From Lotus japonicus (taxonomy: Eukaryota > Streptophyta > Magnoliopsida > Fabales > Fabaceae): DNA of 64,000 nt. The stretch lies in the NCBI RefSeq assembly GCF_012489685.1, contig NC_080044.1, positions 49,414,964 through 49,478,963 of the forward strand, read 5' to 3'. The notes under the pieces were generated by a model. The model was not told where the DNA came from, made no database searches, and saw only the letters and a list, made by a program, of their open reading frames with translations. This document shows positions 12,187 to 23,613 of the stretch, piece after piece. Numbering within the stretch: position 1 is the stretch's first letter; each line of letters starts with the position of its first letter. Made by a program: the position numbers and the translations under genes.

Positions 12187-14238
12187 ATTCAGAGACTTAT
12201 GAACTCACACATAGCATGGTAAATCACACATCATCAAAGTCTTCTTCTCTTCTTCTTCAAACTGGTTGAATCATTCGAAAACTCTTCACTGCTATGCTCA
12301 GTTTTTTTTTTAGAAAATACAAAATAAAATGGAAAAAGATGAAAAAATTAAGCTAAAAAATCAGATTAAAAGCTTCAGAAACTGGGCATAAAACAAGAAC
12401 TAGAAATTCAAGTTTTCAACCTTGCACCATTTGCATAAACTTTGTCTTGAAATAAATTTGCTGGTAAACATGAAACAAAATGAGAAAAATAAATAAAACT
12501 GGAATTTTCTGGAGGAAAATAATATTTGAGATGGGGAAAAATATTGACACTGTGAAGTAAGTAAGAGTGGAATATGAAAAAATTTGAGTTTCCAATGGAA
12601 AAGAAAATGGCTAGATAAAATGAATACTTGTTTTGCTGTTCAGGTAATTGGGTTTCCTAACTTTCCTAACACTGTCCAAATCTAGATTAAAAAAATAAAT
12701 GAGGAAAAGGAGATATACTAGATGGGAGTATAAATATTAAATGAATAAATCATATTTAAAGAAAATAATTAGTATTTGGTGATGGTTGGAATCTGGTGGA
12801 GAAATATATTAAAGTTGTTGAGAGGGGCTTTCTCTTTCTTTCCCTCTTTTTAAAATATGTATTTGTGTAAATATATGGACAAATAAAAGAATCACCACAC
12901 ATGTTGATGTTACTATATGATATTATTAGGTGGATGAAAAAGTAAAATAGGTTGCCAAGAAATAAAGGAACTATCCTGGAAAGGAAAAAGAAAGGCATGA
13001 TAGGCAGTCTCCTAAGGCAAGCCATGTATCATAATAGCCAAACAGGGGGTTAGGGTTATGGTATAAATGGTATACAATAAATATTGAGTTGAGTGACAAT
13101 AAAACTGCCAAAATGGGGCTCTAGTGACATCTTTGATCAACCCACTTTTTGAGTACATTGGGTTGGAAAAACATAAACTCATATTTATATAAGTTTATTT
13201 TGCTCAGCTCATCTAACTTAATAAACAAAATAGATTAAACCGAAATGAAACTAATCAGCTAATGAGCCAACTCATTTTTATTTTATTTAAATTTTTATTT
13301 TTAGTCAATAGAAAATGGTTTCAATATAATAATAACATGACTCAGTTTTTATTAAGGAAAAATTATTTTTATACATTTTGTTTTGAAATATTATTTTTTA
13401 AATAAAAGTGAATCAGTTCATTTAACCCTATTTTCTTTATAAGCTCACCCTCAACCCAGTTTATTTATTTTCCAACTCATGGTGAGTTAGATTGAATGAT
13501 CCAGAGTAACTTATTTATTATTTGTTAATTAGAAGAGAAAAAAAAATATAGTGCCTCACTTTGACTGGTGGAAGTGGCATCATTAAATATTTTGAATAAA
13601 TATTTAGTGTTAATATAAAAATGGCGAACGAAAAAATAAAACAAAAAGGAGCAATGAGTTGCGGCCACGCTTTCGCTTTTTTCACGCCTAATCTAAGCTT
13701 TATTTATTACTGGAATAAATGGGAAAGCAAGGCATTCATAGTTTCATACAATGAGATATTTGTAAGGGAAAAAGGGATAAAGAAAGATAAAGCTTAAGAT
13801 AAATGGTACAGAAAAATTATATTAAAAAAACTCTATTAGAAACTACCTTCTTTTTTACTTGTGAAATACTCCTTTACCTAATCGTTATCTCATTTCAAGC
13901 ACCCTCTTTTCCTTTTAAATTTTTGATTCAAAAGTATATTTTATTAATAAATTAATTACGTAAAAATTTAACAGATCCTTTTCTTATGTAGCAGGTGCAA
14001 ACAAATCCGAGTTGTTGTTATTATCATTTTTTTTTTGTTATTATCAATTTATTATAATTTTCTAGTTTTTTTTGTTTGGTCAACAGTATTGCTGTTTTTT
14101 TTAGAGGAATATTGCTGAAAGTTTGATGTAGAATTTTTATTGTTTTTCCAAAAAAAAATAATCATTTACCATATGACTCAAGCCCATTTCACTAACTGCA
14201 ACATATATTAATATATTTCTTTTCTTATAATATACTCA
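12187..14238. other. AHL 5' UTR/promoter and AT-rich intergenic DNA
   Basis: The first ~100 bp upstream of the AHL start are pyrimidine/GA-rich and probably the leader. The remainder to 14238 is AT-rich and no gene, RNA or element was recognised. Confidence 0.5.
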
Positions 14239-14290
14239 ACTAGTATTATACCCGTTTGTCCGTGCGATGCACGGATGATTTTTTACGAAC
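14239..14290 (-). mobile_element. Helitron 3' terminus (orphan)
   Basis: Read on the minus strand, a CCGTGC-ATC-GCACGG hairpin (14074-style stem at 14260-14274) is followed about 17 nt later by the terminal CTAGT (plus ACTAG, 14239-14243). This is the standard Helitron 3' end. The element should extend to the right, but I found no matching 5' TC end, so its length is unknown. Confidence 0.6.
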
Positions 14291-15717
14291 TCCACTGTTA
14301 ATTACAATTATTGAGTATTTGATATATATGGAATAATACAATGATGTATTTACTAAGACGTACAATTTCAATTAGTCAAACACTTATATCTCATTATTAT
14401 CTTATGTTTATGTTTAAATGTTTTATCTTTCTTATATATATGAATTAGATGAGTTTCAAATGTAAATTGTGTTTGACCCCTGTCGACTTGCACTTTGGCG
14501 CAATCTTTACGGTAAAAGATGAAAAGTTGACTGAAATGTAATAACATATTAGACTGTGAGAAAGATATTTGAAACTAAAAGAAAATATTTACACATCAAA
14601 GAGTATTATTCATATCTCACTTTCTTTCCTATCTCATTTCCACACATTTCTCTATTTTCTCTTCCTATATATCTAAGGTGGATGTGGATAAGAAGTGTCA
14701 ACAAAACATTATTCAATGACCTTGCAAATGAGCTTACATGCATTAAAATGCAAAAGACAAGTGATCCTAGTTCCTTAAAAGTGAAGTTACATGCACTAAA
14801 ATCCTCCAATTAACTTAATTGGTTTCTTAAATTCTGTAGGTAATGCCCAAAGATTTTAGCAACAATTTATTGTTATTCTGTTAACCTGTACTGGTCCAGC
14901 TATAATCACTCTCGTTAGTATAGGTGTGTTATGTGTGCTTTTGTGGTTTTTGATTATGATGGTAGCTAAAAAAACAACTCACCCTGGAATCAACTTTCAT
15001 TTAGAGACCAAAATTGTTCAATTTGACTCAACTCTCAAGCATCTCTCTAGCTAGAAGATTTTAATGATGTCACTGAAAAGAAAAGATTAAATTTTATGAT
15101 TGTCAAACCACATTAAACATATACTTGGTTTTTTAAGAGATAGGATACAGAAAGAAAAAGGACAAAAAAACTGTAATACAAAGCTGATAAGATTAAAAAA
15201 CATTGTCGTTCACATAGCTCTTTGAAAGTTTGTCGGTTGTTAGCTAATTAAAAAAAAAAAAGCATAACAGTATAGACAATGATTTAGCAATCACACAATC
15301 AAAAAAATTGATTAACCTTGGCCAAAGAGATTAAAGTTAAAATTTTGAAATTAGAGCTTGTGTGATATTCACACTTATAATATCTCTTTATTAAAGTAGA
15401 TTCTTTTTTTTTTAAGGTGAAATATAGTTTAACAATATTATTCATATCATGTCTAAGTCTTTTGTTTTTCGGCACAGTATCAAATGAGAATATGTAGCCT
15501 TTTCATGATCACCTTCCTTCAAATATCCCTTTATCCAATTCCCTCACATATGATCATCTAACACCATCACACTAAAGCTATTACTCATTATCCCTATCTA
15601 CCAATAGTTGTATGAGACAACCAACCAACTATTCTATATCTGTATAAATATTTTCATCACGTTTAAAAGCTGCAGTTTGTCATGAGCCATTTTCAACAGG
15701 TTTAACAGCATCAACAC
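14291..15717. other. AT-rich DNA, possibly the body of the Helitron ending at 14239
   Basis: No protein-coding segment is supported. The part at about 14610-14720 resembles 43226-43390: both have CTCACTTTCT, CATCTCATTTCCACA-like blocks, GGAGGTGGA/GGTGGATGTGG and AACATTATTC. They are probably copies of one short repeat. Confidence 0.4.
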
Positions 15718-18700
15718 CTCAAGGAATGGATTCTTTCAACTTCTATAGTCCTCTTTGCTAATTCATCCATTTGCATCTCTTCCTCATCAAGTTCATGCAA
15801 TAGAGCTTCAATTTCTGCAATACACCATTAAATTTCAGAAACATTGCCAGTTCTTATTTATAAAAATATAATACATATTTACTTCTCTAAAGACACAGAA
15901 TCACACACTACACACATTGGTATATGGCAGGCATCAAATCATTTTAAGATCTCACTTTATCCTCTAACTGAAGTGCAGTTACTTGCCTATTTTGTAGCTC
16001 ACTCCCTTTCTGATAAATTTTCTTCTCAATATTTGATATAACATTGTGCATAAGGAGATATAGAAATCCCCAACTATAGAAAAGCATAAATTCAAAATTG
16101 CAATACATTATGAAAGAAGAAAACCAGAGTTGTGATTATAAGCTTGTTTGTTCGATTTTGAATTGAAACTATAAAAGATAAATTGAAGAGTGAGGCAACG
16201 TCTAACAAATACAATATGAGAAGCAAGATTAAAATAGACAGAATTAGTTAAGTTGATTTAAGAAAATTAATAAGAGCATAGTAATTTTCATAATCTGAAG
16301 CACTCAATGAAAATCAGAGTAGTGTTAAAAAAGATTATATAAAAACATGGACACACAGAAGAAAAAAAGTAGAAGTGTGAGCCTTATGACAGAGAGTAAA
16401 AGAAAAAATCTAATGAGATTTGGATCTTCCTTCACTCATTGATGTCTCCTTATACTAAGGAATAAGTAAAAGAAAACATGATGACCTGCAATGAAGGGTT
16501 CCAATGGAAAACATACTGCAATGAAGTGTTCCAATGGAAAAATGATCACAACTTTTCAAATTTTGCAAACACTTTCATGATCCTTGTCTTACTTTCTCTG
16601 TAGAAGGAGTGAGATTCACATCTTATCCAAAATCCAAGAATGTTTTATCTGCAAATTGATGGCCTTCACCCTATTAGCAACAGAAAACTGATTGTGGCAA
16701 TTTGATAGTGGCACGAACAATAAAATAGAAACCCTGTACATTTGAAAAAAATGAATTAAAGAAATAGATAATCAGCAATCATTCACGGTAAAGAAAACAC
16801 ATTGCAAAATTGAATATTGTGCCATACGGCCATACCTCATTAAAATCCTTAAGCTCCTTTGGTTTTCCGTTGCTGCATGATACAAAAGTCCCTATGAAGA
16901 AGAATGAGAACTATGTGTATCCCTGCAAGTGTAACTCATAGGTAGCTTAATGTGAGAAAGAGTAAATACATGACCACAATTCATGATGATCTAAACAGTT
17001 TCATTTTCTGATTCTCCTGCACAATAATTGAGGCCTTCAACACATTCTTGCAACACATAAACACTTCTTATTGCAGTCTTTTTTAACAAAAATCTTAACT
17101 AACTACTTTCATGATGAAAAATGGAAAGTGTCAATTTTTCAATGGAAATATAAGAGGAAGAAGGAACCTGAAATCATCAACCTTATCAGCATTCTGGAAC
17201 TTTCCACCTCTCAATTGGCCATTTGGATAAGATGACATTTAGATATTCTGAAGCCCAACTCTCAGCAAACACATATTTCATCCCCAAGGCACCTGCCAAA
17301 TCAGAATGTGGCTTCAGCACGAAAAAGTTGAAAAACAATCTTTGAAAATAAAGCTCTTGACTCTAAAGTATCCTATTTTGAAAGAAAAAATGAACATGGC
17401 AAGAGATTAAACTACATGAATTGAAGACTTAATATAAACAAAATTTCATGTGCGAAAGAAAAAGTGAATATGCCAAAAGCTTAAACTTATCCACCAAAAG
17501 TTTAAAGATCTTTCAACAATTTTTCCAAACACGTCCACCACTTCTTTTCATGTGTGGACAGCAAGTCATGAAGTTACAGTGGCTCAGGCTTATTCAATAT
17601 ATAAGTCAACATAAGGGTATAAATAATGATTTTGAAACCAACAGGAGAGAGAAAATACAACAATGAGGATGCAAGATTCAAAGTCAATAATAGTTTAATG
17701 CATTTCAAAGCTTATCAACATACTAAATTGGTTTAATCTTTTAAATGCTGATAGTTTGCAAACTCATCATCAAAATCATGTTAATTTTTTTTTTAAAAGC
17801 ATCAAGATCATGTTAATTAAAGCAGTTTTCTTGAATTAAAAAGAAAATCAGATTAAAACTCTATATTTCCAACACCATAAATTAATTAGTACCTGATCTT
17901 TTACTTCAATGTTATGGCTGCATGAGGAGTATTATGTGGTTTCAATTTCTTCGTGGAGATTCTTGTTATCTTTAGGAGATCCCCTACTGTGTCCCTATAG
18001 CATAAAACTATCCCATAAGGACCTTGTATTGGAAATCACAGCAAGAAAATACATCATGAAAACATAACCTTTGAATAGCTAATACATAAATTTCTTGATT
18101 AGTGGCTTCCTTATTGACTCTTAAATTCTCTGAAATGTATGTTATACTGTAATCATAGAAATATTAGGCAAGTGTTGGATCACATTTTCCTAGTAAGGGA
18201 AAGTAGGAAAGCTCCAGAAAAAGAAGAAATAAAAACAAAAACCACCTTCAATTCAGCCTTTTGCAGTTAGAAAAGCAGAGTGATGTAATGCACCTTAGCT
18301 TCTACTTTCTCCAAAAGGGAGTAATTCAACTTTTCCACATGAAATGTTTCCACAGGTTCTAGTAACTTGTAATTTACACATTTTATTGGTGATGGAGACT
18401 CAAGAGGTTCTAAATTCTAACAAACAACTCTAATTCCAAAATACAAAATTAAGCAGAAAAAAGAAATGCAGAAGCATCAGTGAATATTTGAATCCAGTAA
18501 CACCAGAAAAGTCAAAAGCTGAATCCAGAATTGCAATGTCCAACACTAAATATGAAATATAAAGCCTCAATTCATTTAATAATAACCATATATCTGAATA
18601 AATAAAACTATAGAATTATAAACAGAATGAGGAAATGTGTGCTTTAAAATTCAAGATCCCTGGTCCAAGCAATGAAAGAAACTAATGTAATGAGCAATAA

Positions 18701-19069
18701 GCAATTATTTCTAATAGTTATTGGCAAGTAATTGGCTCTTAAATATACTTTAAGCAAGATTGAAAGTAAGAAAGATAACTGACAATAAACAATTATTTCT
18801 AATAGTTATTGGCAAGTATCAAAAAAGTAATATTATTCACGGCTTATCAGCAAATGTAATGAGGCATAAAAAAAACCTAACCCACTTATAACTCAAATTA
18901 AACTGAGTTAATCTCATAAGGCCACAAAGTTACCCCAACAATAAAAGAACATGTTCTAATTGGAACTTGTCGGTGAAAATAACAAAAAGCCACAAAGGCA
19001 CTCCAAGCATGAAAGAACACGGTTGTGGTCCCATTAACAATGTTGTTTTCTTCAATGGATATTCAAGGA

Positions 19070-20100
19070 TAGGTATTGTAGTGATTGATGGAAGGCAACA
19101 AAGAAGGAATAACCATTTCAAATAAAGGCTCTCAGTGAGAGAATCTCACTCTTGGGACTGGCCAACCCCACATAAAACCACTTTCCATGTAATTTTTGCC
19201 AACATTCCATTATACTCACTCTGTATCTAATATTTACGACTATAAAAATTCAGCCCTCAAACATCCCTAAAGTCCACCTCAGTAACCACATGAGTGAGGC
19301 TAAACAGAATATTTAGCAAATGAAATCCATATCTAAATCTGGTTAAAACTTCTTTAGTTTTCTAAATTAACGATCTTGCATAAAGACATGACACTAAATG
19401 GTACATGACATGAGATATCGCTTCTTTGATACTAAATCAGATTTCTCTACTTGCCAAGGCTTTCTTATTCTATTTGTGACATAGTTGGAAACACAATATA
19501 ACTTAAAATATAAAAATACAAATTCAACCGCTGAGAAATATTTCCCTTTCCTTTAGTAGTATGACAGCATTAGTAAAAGGGAGAAAAACCTGCATTCCAT
19601 CTCTTTTTGCTCTTCAAAGTAATTATTGAAGTTTTTTTATAAGCCAAAGAGTTGTATTAAAGGGAGCACAAGGGGGTGCCTCAACCCAAATACAATAGAA
19701 TTACAATAGAGGAGAAAACAGAAGGAATGACTAAACTAAGACTAAAACAGAACAAAGAAAGATAAGGGAATACCAAATGCCCAAAGGATAACTACATAAA
19801 CTATACATAGAGGGGTCTCTTTGTATCCATATATAGCCATAAGCCATCAACAAACCCGCAAGGCTCTCTTCCAAAGGCAAAACAGCACAACCCCAACACT
19901 CCAGAATCTGGAAATGACATAAAATACCAGAGGAGACCAGAATTATAAATATCCCAAAGTAATTATTAAAGTAATTGGTGGAAGGAAACAAAGAATATAA
20001 GGAGAAACATTGAAAATAGAGACTTTAAGTGAGAGAAGTATCTCATCTTTGTGAATGGCTAACCCCACCTAAAACAACTCTCCATGCCATTTTTGCATAC
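19070..20100. repeat. Two divergent copies of a ~130-bp segment
   Basis: 19070-19205 and 19970-20105 share the ordered blocks GGTGGAAGG/GATGGAAGG, AACAAAGAA, AGTGAGAGAA, GGCTAACCCCAC/GGCCAACCCCAC and TAAAACxACTxTCCATG. They are direct repeats about 900 bp apart. The second copy begins immediately after the right target-site duplication of the LINE fragment at 19632-19954. Their nature is unknown. Confidence 0.5.
19632..19954 (-). mobile_element. 5'-truncated LINE fragment with 17-bp target-site duplication
   Basis: A T-run at 19632-19638 is followed by ATAAGCCAAAGAGTTGTAT and AAGGGAGCACAAGGGGGTGC. This end is shared with the minus-strand LINE pieces at about 45040 and 49664. The flanks are CAAAGTAATTATTGAAG (19615-19631) and CAAAGTAATTATTAAAG (19955-19971), a 17-bp duplication with one mismatch. 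Only the 3' end of the element was inserted, so it has no coding capacity. Confidence 0.8.
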
Positions 20101-20655
20101 ATTCAATTCTTCCTTCTCTGCTTAAATCCCCAGGAAGCAAGTATGCCGCAAAGATGAACCTGCAATTTGATAATAAAATGACATAAAAATTGCCCTCCCA
20201 TTCCACAGCAAGAAACAGTGAAATCAGATGAAATATGAGCATTCAAACAGAATAGGGAAATCAGATGAAATAGAGGTGGGGGTTTCAAGCAGAAGGATTG
20301 GGATATGAGAATGGTGTGAATGAGAGTTCACAACATGGGGTATTTATAGCCAAAATTTGACTATACTGACACAAACACACATCAAGCAGCTGTAATATAT
20401 AAATTTTAAAAAAAATTGAAATCTCATTAACAAAAATCAATAACAGAGATAAAAGAGTTGGTGTAGTACAAAATAAATTCAACCCAATGGAGAAAATTAA
20501 TGGAGATTTGGGTTGATACTGACCTTTGTTGATGCATTCAACCCTAAAAGTTGGGCAACTGATGAGAAGGGATGACGAATGAATAGTTGAGGGATTGAGG
20601 TGTAGAGACGTGAATGGTTGGAAACATCAAGCGGCGGCCGAAAGTAAAACTTCAT

Positions 20656-21019
20656 CAGATCAATCGGAAAAGACCCACTTGATGGATTGGTGAGAAGTGG
20701 GTGGAAAGAGGAAGGATACACAGAATCACACAGGTCGGGTTTCAGATTGATGTGGAGAAAAAGAAGGATGTGGAAGAGAAATCACGAATCAGAAGGTGAT
20801 GACTGGTACAGCGGGGTGGGTGGAGAAGGAGAGGAACACGCGAAATCAGTCGTAGAGATGTGGAGAAACAGTGCTGAAGTTGAAAACGACGTCGTTTTCA
20901 GTTTTCGGAGTTAAAAAAAAAATTATAAACAAAACAAAGACACGTGTCGAGCCGCTATAGGTGGTCTTCTAGCTACAGTAGTGGAAGAATAAGAAGTAGT
21001 AGATATGCTTTTCTCTTAA
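20656..21019. other. Putative leader and promoter of the unidentified minus-strand locus
   Basis: The minus strand is C/T-rich here, like a plant 5' leader, and an ACACGTGTC G-box lies at about 20940. No other feature was recognised. Confidence 0.3.
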
Positions 21020-22628
21020 TCTATATACTTTATAAAAGAAAATCGTTATCCACAATATTATAACACATGACACTCTAAAAATGACTTTTCTCACATCCAT
21101 CTCTCTGGCTGACAAGTGTCACGGCCAGAGAGACTTTCGCACATTAATACACCTATTTAATTATTTATAATTATTCAAATCCATTTTCCCCCCTTTCAAA
21201 CGATTTAATGCATTTATTTTGAAAATCAGCTTCGGTCAAACAAAATATTGAGTATTATTGGGGAAACAATTTTAAAATCTTTTTTTTAGGAACTTTCGGC
21301 CATAATATGTTTAACACACAATTACTGTGACAAAAGCTAATCCATAATTTCAGTTTAATTGGTTTTTAATCATGCAAACTAATAATTGAGAAAAAAATTA
21401 TAATGAACAGTGGTTAGCATTCTGTATTCACATACTCCATGGAACCAAGCAAGAATTGAGGTTCTGGTGAAGACAGGCCAAAGAGAAAGGCAATACTATC
21501 AAATAGAAGAAATTGTGGTACTTCATCAAGTTCTTCCAACCCCAATTGTTCTACCTTAGATATCAATACCCAAGCTCTACACACACCTGCTACAATTTCA
21601 AGAAAATCATTCTCAACTCCATAAAAAAGCTCTTCCAAAAATCAGACCCAACAAGTAATCAATAGCGGTGCGAAAAAACTCATGGCTAAAGCACATCAGC
21701 CCCTTTCGAACGAAGAAAATTCTCCAATCATTGGTAATGTATATGGTTTTTTTATTTATTTTTTAGAGTGGTTATAATCACTATCGTTGGTATACATTTC
21801 ATTTAATTTTATAATTTTTTATTGTAGGTTCCAGCATTATTGACAAAACTCCATTAGCGTTTTCATCTATAGCAGTGCCCCCCTTATCAGTGGAAAATTA
21901 CAACTACAGTCCCCCATTTAATTCAAAAGAAGCCAGAGAAAAGAGAAAATATGTTATCTCGCAACAGAAAAGGGGTAATAAATCTGCAAGGCTGATTCAA
22001 ACCGAGGGCAAGATTAATGAGGATCTGTCTAATCATGAAGGTTTGACTAATTGTATTACATTATTTACAAATACTAATATTTTCTTACATTTTCATTCAT
22101 ATAAATTTTAATGATGTAGGTTCAAGTTGATGACCTCTTTCAACAATTACAAATAATCTTGGATCTCATTCAAAGTCAAAAGAAACAAGTGCTAAGGGAA
22201 AACAAGTTGTTACGAAATCAAGGCAAGCCAAAACTAGCACTAGACTATTTTCAATTAGGCCGTTTTCTCTTGAAGGTGCTGAAACGGGTACGTCGAGTGC
22301 TATAAATTTGACTTTGAATGAGAGTGTTCCAAATGGACAGTGTGAACAATCGGCTTACCTTCCTCAGAGAAAATATAACTTTTATCAAGCTAGACTAGAT
22401 ATAACTTTTTTAATTTGTTTGATTTTGCAACGCATTCCGTAAAAACTTGGATTTATAATATTGTTTATGTGTTGATATCGGTTGGCCATACAACGAAGTC
22501 TATTTAAAATTTTTACATTTGTCTATTCACATACATGATTGAACCTACTCTCTATTATTTGGTATTCTACAAATATATCTATAAAATAAACTTAATCGTC
22601 GTGCAACGCACGGGTGAAAATGACTAGT
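21020..22628 (+). mobile_element. Non-autonomous Helitron with gene-like interior
   Basis: The 5' end TCTATATACTTTATAAAAG starts right after an A (21019). The 3' end has a CGTGC-AAC-GCACG hairpin (22600-22612), then CTAGT at 22624-22628 and a flanking T. An A/T target and hairpin-CTAGT are diagnostic of Helitrons. There is no Rep/helicase ORF, so it is non-autonomous. The interior contains exon-like open segments on + (from an ATG at about 21681; 21875-22051 with SKEAREKRKYVISQQKRG) and a 74-codon ORF on - (21638-21414, FDSAIAFLFGL-like core). I did not recognise either; they may be captured gene pieces. Confidence 0.75.
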
Positions 22629-23613
22629 TAATCTAATATACAAATTTAAATAATAAAATATAAAGCTACTAAAGAATTATAGATATGATAAAATATAATA
22701 TCCTTTTCCTTGCGTAGACTTTACTTTTAAACTTTTTCGTGTTTAAAACAATATTACTGGCTACTCAAAATGTAAATATCAACACGGATACCTCAGCCTA
22801 GACGTAGTTCATGTGCTTATATGACTATTGGTTGTTAGTGGTAGTGTTCGAGGAATCATAAAATTGAGTGCAGCCCTCCTCTTCATTTTAGTGTTAAAAT
22901 TATATCCTTTCCCAATAAAATGCTTATTTTAATTTTAAGTGACAGTGGTCCTTCAGAATAATAATGAAAATTTTAAGTAACAACGGGGTTATCCCAGCTT
23001 GAAACATTAAAAGAAAACACCCAATATCTGTGAAGTGCCAAACAAACTAGTACTACTGTATAGTATGTGTAGAAAACTCCTGAATTCATACACCCTTACT
23101 TCAATGTCACGAGCTTATGACAATTACAGGGATTTGATTATGGTATCACCCCCTTTCATCTTCATGCCATCTCATTTTCGAAAATACCCTTACTAGACAT
23201 ATCTTCGCTCTAACACGCAGAATTCATAATATAAAATGATCTTTAATATGGAACTTCTTAATGCATTAAAATGAATATTTTATTAGTAATGTTTGTGTCT
23301 TACTCTCCTTTACTTTGCTCACAAATCTCATTTGGGGAGATGATATTAGTTCTTTTTCACGCACTGAGATGAGATTGGACAATGGAGAGCAAGGGACAAG
23401 AAAGGAGGGTGTTGTAAAGTTAGGCAGCAACTTCAGCCACCTTCTGTTACTGCTATCAATAAGAATTGGAATTCATCCATTTCTAGATACATGAAAATAT
23501 ATATAACTATCAAACGTTACACATCTTGCAAAAATTGGTGAAGGAAATATAACATGAGGAACATTTTGATTCTGCAATAATTACTCAGCATGTGGATTGC
23601 AAATCATGAGTTC
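22629..23613. other. Intergenic AT-rich DNA
   Basis: No gene or transposon was recognised. About 23400-23613 is likely the 3' UTR of the minus-strand ClpR2 gene. Confidence 0.5.

Larger units (their letters stand above)
15718..20655 (-). pseudogene. Unidentified split gene or gene relic with several exon-like segments
   Basis: On the minus strand several short open segments have plausible splice borders. 20655-20524 starts with ATG and encodes 44 codons (MKFYFRPPLDVSNHSRLY...) before a GT donor, preceded by a UTR-like stretch. 18409-18294 encodes a segment containing VETFHVEKLNYSLLEKVEAK. About 18030-17920 contains GPYGIVLCYRDTVGDLLKIT. About 17295-17190 contains ALGMKYVFAESWASEYLNVI. 16872-16836 encodes NGKPKELKDFNE. 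15814-15718 encodes an acidic helical segment (EIEALLHELDEEEMQMDELA). I could not link them all in one frame and do not recognise the family. It may be a genuine gene with small exons, a pseudogene, or fragments captured by the Helitron ending at 14239. A LINE fragment (19632-19954) lies inside. Confidence 0.35.
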
